The notes under the pieces: generated by a model | Told to the model about the DNA's origin: nothing | What the model saw: only the letters and a program-made list of their open reading frames with translations | The model's database searches: none | Origin: Enterobacter dykesii | GTDB taxonomy: Bacteria > Pseudomonadota > Gammaproteobacteria > Enterobacterales > Enterobacteriaceae | Direction: 5' to 3' | DNA length: 64,000 nucleotides | Assembly: GCF_008364625.2 (NCBI RefSeq) | Contig: NZ_CP126604.1 | Span: 1,426,001 to 1,490,000, forward strand | Part shown: positions 56,537 to 64,000 of the stretch, in pieces | How positions within the stretch are numbered: the first letter of the stretch is position 1 | How the letters are laid out: each line of letters opens with the position of its first letter | Made by a program: the position numbers and the translations under genes

Positions 56537-58297
56537 TTATTTTGACCAGTAAGCGGCTTTAGCTTTCTGCAGCTTTTCGTAGGCCTTCAGCAGCGACTGA
56601 TGCGCCGGGAAGGCTTTCAGATCGCTATCAACAGCCTGCAGGCCATAGAACGGCTCTTCGCCGCTCAGGGCTGCGCTGGCTGCTTCTACGGCCTCAGCTC
56701 CGTACATCCGCACGAAAGCATTCAGGTATTGCAGCGGCTCGCGATCGTCTTCCTGTGCCAGCAGCAGCAGGGTTTGCAGGCAGCGGTAATAATTGGTGCG
56801 CTCGGCAGAGAAGACCGACTGGTTGAATTCCATGGTCCACTCGGTCCAGGCCAGAGCCTGATCCAAATCGCCACCCGCCAGGGCCAGCATCGCTTTCAGC
56901 TCACCGATACGCAGGGTATACCAGCCGTTGTCTTTACCGGTCGCCAGGCCCAGCAGTTCGCGTACTCGGGTAAAGTCGTCGTGGCCTTCTTCGTCCAGCT
57001 GGGCGATCAGGTTCAGATAATCTTCTTTCTCCCACTCGCTGCCCGGCAGAGCCAGCAGCGTTTCGCGCAGGTGCGCGCCCATGCTGTTATTCGCCAGCCA
57101 CAGATCTTCAGCCGGGTAGATGTCGGACATGCCCGGAACGATAATGCGGCACGCGTAGACGCCAAGGTGTTCGTAGTCGGCAATGTAGACTTCCTGATCT
57201 TCGGCGTTGAAGATAGCCATCAGCGTGGCGAACTCTTCTTCCGTGGTACCGGCAAAGCTCCAGTCCACGAACGGATAGTCGGCGTCCTGCTTGAACATAT
57301 CCCAGGAAATTAAACCGCTGGAGTCGATGAAGTGGGTTTCAAGGTTGGTATGCTCGGCCACTTCTTCATCGTCAAACGTTGGCGGAGTGAAGACGTCGAG
57401 ATCTTTCAGGCTACGGCCCTGCAGCAGCTCGGTAACGGTACGCTCCAGCGCCACGCCGAAGTCAGGGTGTGCGCCGAAGGAGGCGAAGCAGGTGCCGTTG
57501 GCCGGGTTAAACAGCACCACGCAGATAACCGGATACTTGCCGCCCAGCGAGCCGTCGTAGGCAAAGATTGGGAAACCTTCTGCTTCCAGCTTAGCGATGG
57601 ACTCCACAACGCCCGGGTAGCGCGCCAGCACGTCTGCCGGAATTTCAGGCAGGCTGATGGATTCGGCGATGATGCGGTTTTTAATGTGGCGTTCAAAGAC
57701 CTCGGACAGACCCTGCACGCGCGCTTCATTGCGGGTGTTACCGGCGGACATACCGTTGGATACATACAGGTTGCCGACGATGTTCATCGGAATATACACG
57801 GTCTGCTCGTCAGACTGACGGGTGAACGGCAGGGCGCAGATCCCACGGTCTTCATTGCCAGACTGCAGATCGATCAGCATGCTGGCCGTCAGTTCGTTTT
57901 CCGGATCGTAGAAAGCACGCAGGCGCGCGTCGAGAATACCTTCCGGCAGCTCGTCATCTTCGGTCAGCGGGAACCATTTTTCATTCGGATAGTGAACGAA
58001 CGGGCCGTTAGCAATAGTTTCGCCCAGCCAGAAGTCAGCGAAGAAATAGTTGGTGGACAGACGCTCAAAATACTCACCCAGCGCAGAGGCCAGTGCCGCT
58101 TTTTTTGTCGCGCCTTTACCGTTGGTAAAGCACAGGGCACAGTCTTTATCGCGAATATGCACTGACCAGACATGAGGCACCGGATTGAGCCAGGAGGCTT
58201 CTTCGATGTTAAAACCCAGGTCGGTCAGTTTCTGCTGGAAGCGAGCGATGGAATCTTCCAGAGCGGCGTCTTTGCCGGGGATAAACGTTTGAGTCAT
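56537..58297 (-). CDS. ycaO: YcaO, ATP-dependent YcaO-family protein linked to RimO
   Basis: This 586-residue protein founds the YcaO fold, which uses ATP to phosphorylate amide backbones. In E. coli it supports beta-methylthiolation of ribosomal protein S12 by RimO. The ATP-binding GEYFERLSTNYFFADF, EARVQGLSEVFER and C-terminal TPR-like half are present. The ATG at 58297 gives the E. coli length; the frame is open for 98 more codons without a match. No peptide-modification genes lie nearby, so it is the housekeeping type. Confidence 0.95.
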   Translation of the reverse strand: MTQTFIPGKDAALEDSIARFQQKLTDLGFNIEEASWLNPVPHVWSVHIRDKDCALCFTNGKGATKKAALASALGEYFERLSTNYFFADFWLGETIANGPFVHYPNEKWFPLTEDDELPEGILDARLRAFYDPENELTASMLIDLQSGNEDRGICALPFTRQSDEQTVYIPMNIVGNLYVSNGMSAGNTRNEARVQGLSEVFERHIKNRIIAESISLPEIPADVLARYPGVVESIAKLEAEGFPIFAYDGSLGGKYPVICVVLFNPANGTCFASFGAHPDFGVALERTVTELLQGRSLKDLDVFTPPTFDDEEVAEHTNLETHFIDSSGLISWDMFKQDADYPFVDWSFAGTTEEEFATLMAIFNAEDQEVYIADYEHLGVYACRIIVPGMSDIYPAEDLWLANNSMGAHLRETLLALPGSEWEKEDYLNLIAQLDEEGHDDFTRVRELLGLATGKDNGWYTLRIGELKAMLALAGGDLDQALAWTEWTMEFNQSVFSAERTNYYRCLQTLLLLAQEDDREPLQYLNAFVRMYGAEAVEAASAALSGEEPFYGLQAVDSDLKAFPAHQSLLKAYEKLQKAKAAYWSK

Positions 58298-58424
58298 GGC
58301 GTTCACTTTTATCGTACGTAAAGCGCGCAATGATACGGGTTTTGCGTGACGGGTGCTATCTTCGGCGAAAATAAAAGGCTGGGCTATGCTTAGTGGCAGT
58401 AACTGACTGTTAAGGCATAAAAAA

Positions 58425-59117
58425 ATGAAAGCATTTGATCTCCAGCGGATGGCGTTTGATAAAGTTCCTCCTGAATTTCTGGGCGAAGTGGCGCTGCGCA
58501 GCCTGTATACCTTCGTCCTCGTCTTCCTGTTTCTTAAAATCACCGGCCGCCGCGGCGTGCGGCAGATGTCGCTCTTTGAGGTGTTGATCATCCTGACGCT
58601 GGGGTCTGCCGCGGGGGACGTCGCCTTTTATGACGACGTGCCGATGGTGCCGGTGTTTATCGTTTTTGTCTCACTGGCGCTACTTTACCGTCTTGTCATG
58701 TGGCTGATGTCGAAAAGCGAAAAGCTGGAAGATCTGCTTGAAGGCAAGCCGGTCGTTATCGTCGAGGACGGACAGCTGGCCTGGGAAAATGTACAAAGCG
58801 CCAATATGACCGAGTTTGAGTTCTTTATGGAGCTACGCCTGAACAGCGTTGAACAGCTCGGGCAGGTGCGTCTGGCGATCATGGAAACCAACGGGCAGAT
58901 CAGCGTTTATTACTATTCAGACGACGAGGTAAAACCGGGACTGTGTATCCTGCCGGATATGCTGATCGAGCGTTTCAGAACGGTACCTGAATCAGGCGAG
59001 TATGCTTGCGTAAGATGTAGCCATGTCGTCGCGATGCAGCCGGGGGATCGCCAATTATGCCCCCGCTGTGCAAATCCGGAATGGACGAAGGTTAGCCGGG
59101 CCAAACGTATCACCTGA
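58425..59117 (+). CDS. ycaP: YcaP, DUF421 membrane protein with zinc-ribbon tail
   Basis: This 230-residue protein has about three N-terminal helices, the DUF421 core (FLKITGRRGVRQMSLFEVLIILTLGSAAGD) and a soluble part. It ends in a likely zinc ribbon with two Cys pairs (CVRC and CPRC). Same length as E. coli YcaP. Function unknown. Confidence 0.93.
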   Translation: MKAFDLQRMAFDKVPPEFLGEVALRSLYTFVLVFLFLKITGRRGVRQMSLFEVLIILTLGSAAGDVAFYDDVPMVPVFIVFVSLALLYRLVMWLMSKSEKLEDLLEGKPVVIVEDGQLAWENVQSANMTEFEFFMELRLNSVEQLGQVRLAIMETNGQISVYYYSDDEVKPGLCILPDMLIERFRTVPESGEYACVRCSHVVAMQPGDRQLCPRCANPEWTKVSRAKRIT

Positions 59118-59279
59118 CAGCCATTTTGTCGGTTTTGACTTAGCGAGGCGGCAGATTGTTTTGTGTGACGCGGGGCACATTTCACGGGTCATAAGTTTTA
59201 GACATTGCGGCGCGTGTCACTGAATGATAAAACCGATATCCACAGTTATAACTTATGGCTTTTAGCGTGGTGAGGGGAA

Positions 59280-60368
59280 ATGGCTCAAGTCTTTAATTTC
59301 AGTTCAGGTCCGGCAATGTTACCGGCAGACGTGCTTAAACAGGCTCAACAGGAACTTTGTGACTGGAACGGTCTCGGTACGTCGGTGATGGAAATCAGCC
59401 ACCGTGGTAAAGAGTTTATTCAGGTGGCGGAAGAGGCAGAAAAGGATTTTCGCGATCTGCTGAATATTCCCTCGAATTACAAAGTATTGTTCTGTCACGG
59501 CGGTGGACGCGGCCAGTTTGCAGGCGTTCCGCTGAATATTCTCGGTGATAAAACGACGGCTGACTACGTTGATGCGGGTTACTGGGCGTCAAGCGCCGTT
59601 AAGGAAGCACATAAATACTGCACGCCGAATGTTATCGACGCCAAAGTGACCGTTGACGGTCTGCGCGCCGTGAAGCCAATGAGCGAGTGGCAGCTTTCCG
59701 ATAATGCAGCGTATCTGCACTACTGCCCGAACGAAACCATTGACGGGATTGCCATCGACGAGACGCCAAACTTCGGTAGCGATGTCGTGGTTGCCGCCGA
59801 CTTCTCCTCCACCATTCTGTCTGCGCCAATTGATGTCAGCCGCTACGGCGTTATCTATGCGGGCGCGCAGAAAAATATCGGCCCGGCCGGTTTGACTATC
59901 GTCGTCGTGCGTGAAGACCTGCTGGGTAAAGCGCATAAATCCTGCCCGTCGATTCTTGATTACACCGTGCTGAACGATAACGATTCGATGTTCAACACCC
60001 CACCAACGTTTGCCTGGTATCTCTCCGGCCTGGTCTTCAAATGGCTGAAGCAAAACGGCGGCGTGGCGCAGATGGACAAGGTGAATCAGCAGAAAGCTGA
60101 ACTGCTGTACGGCGTAATCGACAAGAGCGATTTCTACCGCAACGATGTGGCGAAAGCGAACCGTTCCCGCATGAACGTGCCGTTCCAGCTGGCGGACAGC
60201 AGCCTGGATAAAGTGTTCCTGGAAGAGTCCTTCGCGGCAGGCCTGCATGCGCTCAAAGGTCACCGTGTCGTTGGCGGCATGCGTGCCTCCATCTATAACG
60301 CGATGCCGCTGGAAGGCGTTAAAGCCCTGACGGATTTCATGATCGACTTCGAACGTCGTCACGGTTAA
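59280..60368 (+). CDS. serC: SerC, phosphoserine aminotransferase
   Basis: This 362-residue PLP enzyme makes phosphoserine for serine synthesis and also acts in pyridoxine synthesis. The PLP lysine is K198 in [12 protein letters not shown]; the N-terminus is [15 protein letters not shown]. It forms the serC-aroA operon, linking serine, pyridoxine and aromatic synthesis. Confidence 0.97.
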   Translation: MAQVFNFSSGPAMLPADVLKQAQQELCDWNGLGTSVMEISHRGKEFIQVAEEAEKDFRDLLNIPSNYKVLFCHGGGRGQFAGVPLNILGDKTTADYVDAGYWASSAVKEAHKYCTPNVIDAKVTVDGLRAVKPMSEWQLSDNAAYLHYCPNETIDGIAIDETPNFGSDVVVAADFSSTILSAPIDVSRYGVIYAGAQKNIGPAGLTIVVVREDLLGKAHKSCPSILDYTVLNDNDSMFNTPPTFAWYLSGLVFKWLKQNGGVAQMDKVNQQKAELLYGVIDKSDFYRNDVAKANRSRMNVPFQLADSSLDKVFLEESFAAGLHALKGHRVVGGMRASIYNAMPLEGVKALTDFMIDFERRHG

Positions 60369-60383
60369 TTTGCTGTTTTTCAC

Positions 60384-60409
60384 CCCCGCAGCGTCCCTGC
60401 GGGGTTTTT
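60384..60409 (+). terminator. Partial terminator between serC and aroA
   Basis: An 8-bp stem CCCCGCAG / CTGCGGGG with a 5-base loop is followed by TTTTT. It lies inside the serC-aroA operon, so it probably attenuates rather than stops transcription of aroA. Confidence 0.85.
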
Positions 60410-60437
60410 ATTATGTTGAGTTGAGAGTTTAGTTTTC

Positions 60438-61721
60438 ATGGAATCCCTGACGTTACAACCTATCGCGCGGGTAGATGGCACCATCAATCTGCCTGGTTCA
60501 AAAAGTGTCTCGAACCGCGCTCTGCTGCTGGCAGCTCTGGCAAACGGCACCACCGTCCTTACAAACCTGCTGGACAGCGATGACGTGCGCCATATGCTCA
60601 ATGCGCTGAAAGCGTTGGGCGTTCATTACACTCTCTCCGACGATCGTACCCGCTGCGAAGTGACCGGCAACGGCGGCGCGCTTCGCTCGAGCGAAGAGCT
60701 TGAGCTGTTTCTGGGCAACGCGGGTACCGCGATGCGCCCGCTGGCGGCGGCCCTGTGTCTGGGCAGCAACAACATCGTGCTGACCGGCGAGCCGCGCATG
60801 AAAGAGCGTCCGATTGGTCACCTGGTGGATGCTCTGCGTCAGGGCGGTGCGCAGGTTGAGTATATTGAGCAGGAAAACTATCCGCCACTGCGTCTGCGCG
60901 GCGGTTTTACCGGCGGTAACGTCGAGGTGGACGGCAGCGTTTCCAGCCAGTTCCTGACGGCACTGCTGATGACCGCGCCGCTGGCACCGCAGGATACGGT
61001 TATTAGCATCAAGGGCGACCTGGTTTCTAAACCGTACATTGATATCACGCTACACCTGATGAAAACCTTCGGTGTTGAGGTGGAAAACCAGTCCTATCAG
61101 CGCTTCGTGGTACGCGGGGCACAGCAGTACCAGTCTCCGGGCAACTACCTTGTTGAGGGTGATGCGTCATCCGCGTCCTACTTCCTGGCCGCGGGTGCGA
61201 TTAAAGGCGGCACGGTAAAAGTGACCGGTATTGGCCGTAACAGCGTGCAGGGCGACATCCGTTTTGCGGACGTGCTGGAAAAGATGGGCGCCATTGTCAC
61301 CTGGGGCGATGACTTCATCTCCTGTACCCACGGCGAGCTGAACGCCATCGATATGGACATGAACCATATCCCGGATGCGGCGATGACCATTGCCACGGCG
61401 GCGCTGTTCGCCAAAGGCACTACCACGCTTCGTAACATCTACAACTGGCGCGTAAAAGAGACGGACCGCCTGTTCGCGATGGCGACCGAGCTGCGAAAAG
61501 TCGGTGCTGAGGTGGAAGAGGGCGAAGACTACATTCGCGTGACTCCTCCGGCAAAACTGCAGTTTGCGGAAATCGGCACCTACAACGATCACCGTATGGC
61601 TATGTGCTTCTCGCTGGTGGCGCTTTCAGACACGCCTGTAACGATTCTTGACCCGAAATGTACCGCGAAAACCTTCCCGGACTACTTCGAACAGCTGGCT
61701 CGCATTAGCACGCTGGCCTGA
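60438..61721 (+). CDS. aroA: AroA, EPSP synthase (class I)
   Basis: This 427-residue enzyme joins shikimate 3-phosphate and phosphoenolpyruvate in aromatic amino-acid synthesis. [17 protein letters not shown] and [17 protein letters not shown] (G96, T97, P101) are the class I, glyphosate-sensitive pattern. The C-terminal [10 protein letters not shown] is also present. Second gene of the serC operon. Confidence 0.98.
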   Translation: MESLTLQPIARVDGTINLPGSKSVSNRALLLAALANGTTVLTNLLDSDDVRHMLNALKALGVHYTLSDDRTRCEVTGNGGALRSSEELELFLGNAGTAMRPLAAALCLGSNNIVLTGEPRMKERPIGHLVDALRQGGAQVEYIEQENYPPLRLRGGFTGGNVEVDGSVSSQFLTALLMTAPLAPQDTVISIKGDLVSKPYIDITLHLMKTFGVEVENQSYQRFVVRGAQQYQSPGNYLVEGDASSASYFLAAGAIKGGTVKVTGIGRNSVQGDIRFADVLEKMGAIVTWGDDFISCTHGELNAIDMDMNHIPDAAMTIATAALFAKGTTTLRNIYNWRVKETDRLFAMATELRKVGAEVEEGEDYIRVTPPAKLQFAEIGTYNDHRMAMCFSLVALSDTPVTILDPKCTAKTFPDYFEQLARISTLA

Positions 61722-61855
61722 TAACGTATTGCCGCATCACCCGATGCGGCATTTCCTTACGCTTCATTACGAACACCTCCGCTCATTTCTTCTACACTCT
61801 GCTTCAATCATTCCGTAATTTGCACGCAAAGGTAACAGTTGCGCACGTTGGCGCG

Positions 61856-61861
61856 TATAAT
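61856..61861 (+). promoter_or_regulatory. Candidate -10 box of a cmk promoter
   Basis: A perfect TATAAT lies 45 bases before the cmk ATG, in the 185-base gap after aroA. No good -35 box is seen at 16-18 bases. In E. coli K-12, ycaL lies in this gap; it is absent here. Confidence 0.4.
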
Positions 61862-61906
61862 GCGCGGCGTTCATGTAAACGGTATGCCTTATTTAAGGAG
61901 AAAAAG

Positions 61907-62590
61907 ATGACGGCAGTTGCCCCGGTAATCACCATTGATGGGCCGAGTGGCGCAGGGAAAGGTACTCTGTGCAAAGCGATGGCGGAAGCATTGCAATGGC
62001 ATCTTTTAGATTCGGGAGCAATCTATCGCGTGCTGGCGCTGGCCGCTCTGCATCACCATGTGGATGTCGCGTCTGAAGAAGCGCTGGTCCCGCTGGCTGC
62101 GCATCTGGATGTGCGTTTCGTATCGACTGATGGCAACCTGGAAGTCATCCTTGAAGGGGAAGACGTGAGCGGCGAAATCCGTACGCAGGAAGTGGCTAAT
62201 GCGGCCTCTCAGGTCGCGGCGTTCCCGCGCGTTCGCGAGGCGCTTTTACGTCGTCAGCGCGCGTTCCGTGAAGCCCCGGGGCTGATCGCTGACGGACGCG
62301 ATATGGGAACGGTGGTATTCCCTGATGCGCCAGTAAAAATTTTCCTCGACGCCTCTTCGGAAGAACGTGCTCAACGCCGCATGCTTCAGTTGCAGGAAAA
62401 GGGGTTTAGTGTTAACTTTGATCGCCTTTTATCCGAGATAAAAGAGCGCGATGACCGCGATCGTAACCGCGCCGTCGCCCCACTTGTTCCTGCAGAAGAT
62501 GCATTAGTTCTGGATTCAACCAGTTTAACTATTGAGCAAGTGATTGAAAAAGCGCTACAATATGCGCGCCAAAAACTGGCACTCGCGTAA
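61907..62590 (+). CDS. cmk: Cmk, cytidylate kinase
   Basis: This 227-residue enzyme phosphorylates CMP and dCMP with ATP. Walker A is GPSGAGKG (12-19). [13 protein letters not shown] and the CMP-binding region are conserved. The ATG at 61907 follows AAGGAG and gives the E. coli length. Same order as E. coli cmk-rpsA. Confidence 0.97.
   Translation: MTAVAPVITIDGPSGAGKGTLCKAMAEALQWHLLDSGAIYRVLALAALHHHVDVASEEALVPLAAHLDVRFVSTDGNLEVILEGEDVSGEIRTQEVANAASQVAAFPRVREALLRRQRAFREAPGLIADGRDMGTVVFPDAPVKIFLDASSEERAQRRMLQLQEKGFSVNFDRLLSEIKERDDRDRNRAVAPLVPAEDALVLDSTSLTIEQVIEKALQYARQKLALA
62532..62561 (+). promoter_or_regulatory. Candidate rpsA promoter inside cmk
   Basis: TTGAGC (62532-62537) and TACAAT (62556-62561) with an 18-base spacer lie in the last codons of cmk, about 140 bases before rpsA. 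Confidence 0.4.
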
Positions 62591-62701
62591 TCGCGACCGA
62601 TTTAGCAGTACCCCCGCTGCAATGGATTGACGGCGGGTATGTGAAACAACCCCATCCGGCACGGAGCCAGGTGGACGTTAATATTAACCTGAAGATTAAA
62701 C
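62591..62701 (+). promoter_or_regulatory. rpsA leader, S1 autoregulatory region
   Basis: The 111-base gap before rpsA has no strong Shine-Dalgarno (only GAAG near the ATG) and three GGA motifs (in ATGGAT, ACGGAG and GTGGAC). In E. coli, a folded leader with GGA loops replaces the Shine-Dalgarno and lets S1 repress its own translation. The layout here fits that. Confidence 0.65.
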
Positions 62702-64000
62702 ATGACTGAATCTTTTGCTCAACTGTTTGAAGAATCCTTAAAAGAAATCGAAACCCGCCCGGGTTCCATCGTTCGCGGTGTTGTTGTTGCTATCGACAAA
62801 GACGTAGTACTGGTTGACGCCGGTCTGAAATCTGAGTCCGCCATTCCGGCAGAGCAGTTCAAAAACGCCCAGGGCGAACTGGAAATCCAGGTTGGTGACG
62901 AAGTTGACGTTGCTCTGGACGCAGTAGAAGACGGCTTCGGTGAAACCCTGCTTTCTCGTGAGAAAGCTAAACGTCACGAAGCATGGATCACGCTGGAAAA
63001 AGCTTACGAAGAAGCTGAAACTGTGGTCGGTGTTATCAACGGCAAAGTTAAAGGTGGCTTCACTGTTGAGCTGAATGGTATTCGTGCGTTCCTGCCAGGT
63101 TCTCTGGTAGACGTTCGTCCAGTTCGTGACACTCTGCACCTGGAAGGCAAAGAGCTTGAGTTCAAAGTAATCAAGCTGGACCAGAAGCGTAACAACGTTG
63201 TTGTTTCCCGTCGTGCCGTTATCGAATCCGAAAACAGCGCAGAACGCGATCAGCTGCTGGAAAACCTGCAGGAAGGCATGGAAGTCAAAGGTATCGTTAA
63301 GAACCTCACTGACTACGGCGCATTCGTTGACCTGGGCGGCGTTGATGGCCTGCTGCACATCACCGACATGGCGTGGAAACGCGTTAAACACCCAAGCGAA
63401 ATCGTGAACGTGGGCGACGAAATCACTGTTAAAGTGCTGAAGTTCGACCGTGAGCGTACTCGTGTATCCCTCGGCCTGAAACAGCTGGGCGAAGATCCAT
63501 GGGTAGCTATCGCTAAGCGTTACCCAGAAGGTACTAAACTGACTGGTCGCGTAACCAACCTGACTGACTACGGCTGCTTCGTTGAAATCGAAGAAGGCGT
63601 TGAAGGTCTGGTGCACGTTTCCGAAATGGACTGGACCAACAAAAACATCCACCCATCCAAAGTTGTTAACGTTGGCGATGTAGTGGAAGTGATGGTTCTG
63701 GATATCGACGAAGAACGTCGTCGTATCTCCCTGGGCCTGAAACAGTGCAAAAACAACCCATGGCAGCAGTTCGCGGAAACCCACAACAAGGGCGACCGTG
63801 TTGAAGGTAAAATCAAGTCTATCACTGACTTCGGTATCTTCATCGGCCTGGACGGCGGCATCGATGGCCTGGTTCACCTGTCTGACATCTCCTGGAACGT
63901 TGCAGGCGAAGAAGCAGTTCGTGAATACAAAAAAGGCGACGAAATCGCTGCAGTTGTTCTGCAGGTTGACGCAGAGCGTGAGCGTATCTCCCTGGGCGTT
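62702..64000 (+). CDS. rpsA: RpsA, ribosomal protein S1 (3' end cut by window)
   Basis: The first 433 codons of ribosomal protein S1 are present (usual length 557). The protein starts [20 protein letters not shown] and shows successive S1 (OB-fold) repeats, including [35 protein letters not shown] and [20 protein letters not shown]. The window ends inside a repeat with the frame still open. S1 brings mRNA to the 30S subunit. Codon use is that of a highly expressed gene. Confidence 0.98.
   Translation, partial: MTESFAQLFEESLKEIETRPGSIVRGVVVAIDKDVVLVDAGLKSESAIPAEQFKNAQGELEIQVGDEVDVALDAVEDGFGETLLSREKAKRHEAWITLEKAYEEAETVVGVINGKVKGGFTVELNGIRAFLPGSLVDVRPVRDTLHLEGKELEFKVIKLDQKRNNVVVSRRAVIESENSAERDQLLENLQEGMEVKGIVKNLTDYGAFVDLGGVDGLLHITDMAWKRVKHPSEIVNVGDEITVKVLKFDRERTRVSLGLKQLGEDPWVAIAKRYPEGTKLTGRVTNLTDYGCFVEIEEGVEGLVHVSEMDWTNKNIHPSKVVNVGDVVEVMVLDIDEERRRISLGLKQCKNNPWQQFAETHNKGDRVEGKIKSITDFGIFIGLDGGIDGLVHLSDISWNVAGEEAVREYKKGDEIAAVVLQVDAERERISLGV

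Noticed and set aside
56537..58297. ycaO as part of a RiPP (azoline peptide) cluster
   Set aside because: There is no precursor peptide, dehydrogenase or exporter nearby. The sequence is that of the housekeeping E. coli YcaO next to focA-pfl.
62738..63877. 379-codon open frame on the minus strand opposite rpsA
   Set aside because: It is a shadow of the strongly codon-biased rpsA gene. The Phe/Asn/Val-rich composition is an artefact.

Overview
The window is chromosomal DNA of an enteric gammaproteobacterium, most like Enterobacter or a close relative (Lelliottia, Leclercia). Most of it, from ybjS (about 11.0 kb) to rpsA (64 kb), follows the Escherichia coli gene order around the 20-minute region, with proteins of the expected lengths. 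Genes are dense, mostly GC-rich, and separated by short AT-rich gaps. I see no insertion sequence, prophage, CRISPR array, rRNA or tRNA.

Region 1 (1-10911) is accessory. It holds the last part of a type II secretion (T2SS) operon, gspG(partial)-H-I-J-K-L-M-O, all overlapping or tightly packed. Next come a secreted GH18 chitinase (chiA), a small secreted lytic transglycosylase and a secreted GH19 chitinase, all on the + strand. Both chitinases have signal peptides, extracellular Ig/PKD-like modules and chitin-binding modules, so they are probable T2SS substrates. The transglycosylase may open peptidoglycan for the secretion machine. The gaps on each side of the transglycosylase gene contain paired strong hairpins.

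Region 2 (10989-24386) is mainly core: ybjS; poxB-ltaE-ybjT; hcp-hcr (nitrosative stress); lysO (lysine export); aqpZ; ybjD; ybjX. A DoxX-family gene ending in a REP element sits between poxB and hcr. Region 3 (24546-38422) holds macAB (efflux), cspD, clpS-clpA (N-end rule proteolysis), an unrecognised 149-residue gene, infA, aat, cydD-cydC (glutathione/cysteine export for cytochrome bd assembly), trxB and lrp. The tRNA-Ser gene (serW) that E. coli carries between clpA and infA is not visible here.

Region 4 (38558-51957) holds ftsK (SOS box upstream), lolA, rarA, serS, the DMSO reductase operon dmsABC, ycaD and a CigR/RcnB-like secreted protein. Region 5 (51994-58297, minus strand) is the anaerobic formate block ycaO, focA, pflB, pflA. 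Region 6 (58425-64000) holds ycaP, serC-aroA, cmk and the first 433 codons of rpsA. Relative to E. coli K-12, ycaC, ycaM/ycaN/ycaK and ycaL are missing from their usual places. Much of the gene set serves anaerobic or microaerobic energy metabolism (poxB, hcp-hcr, cydDC, dmsABC, pfl-focA) and envelope or protein quality control.

All names rest on reading the translations and comparing them with remembered family members. No database search was run.
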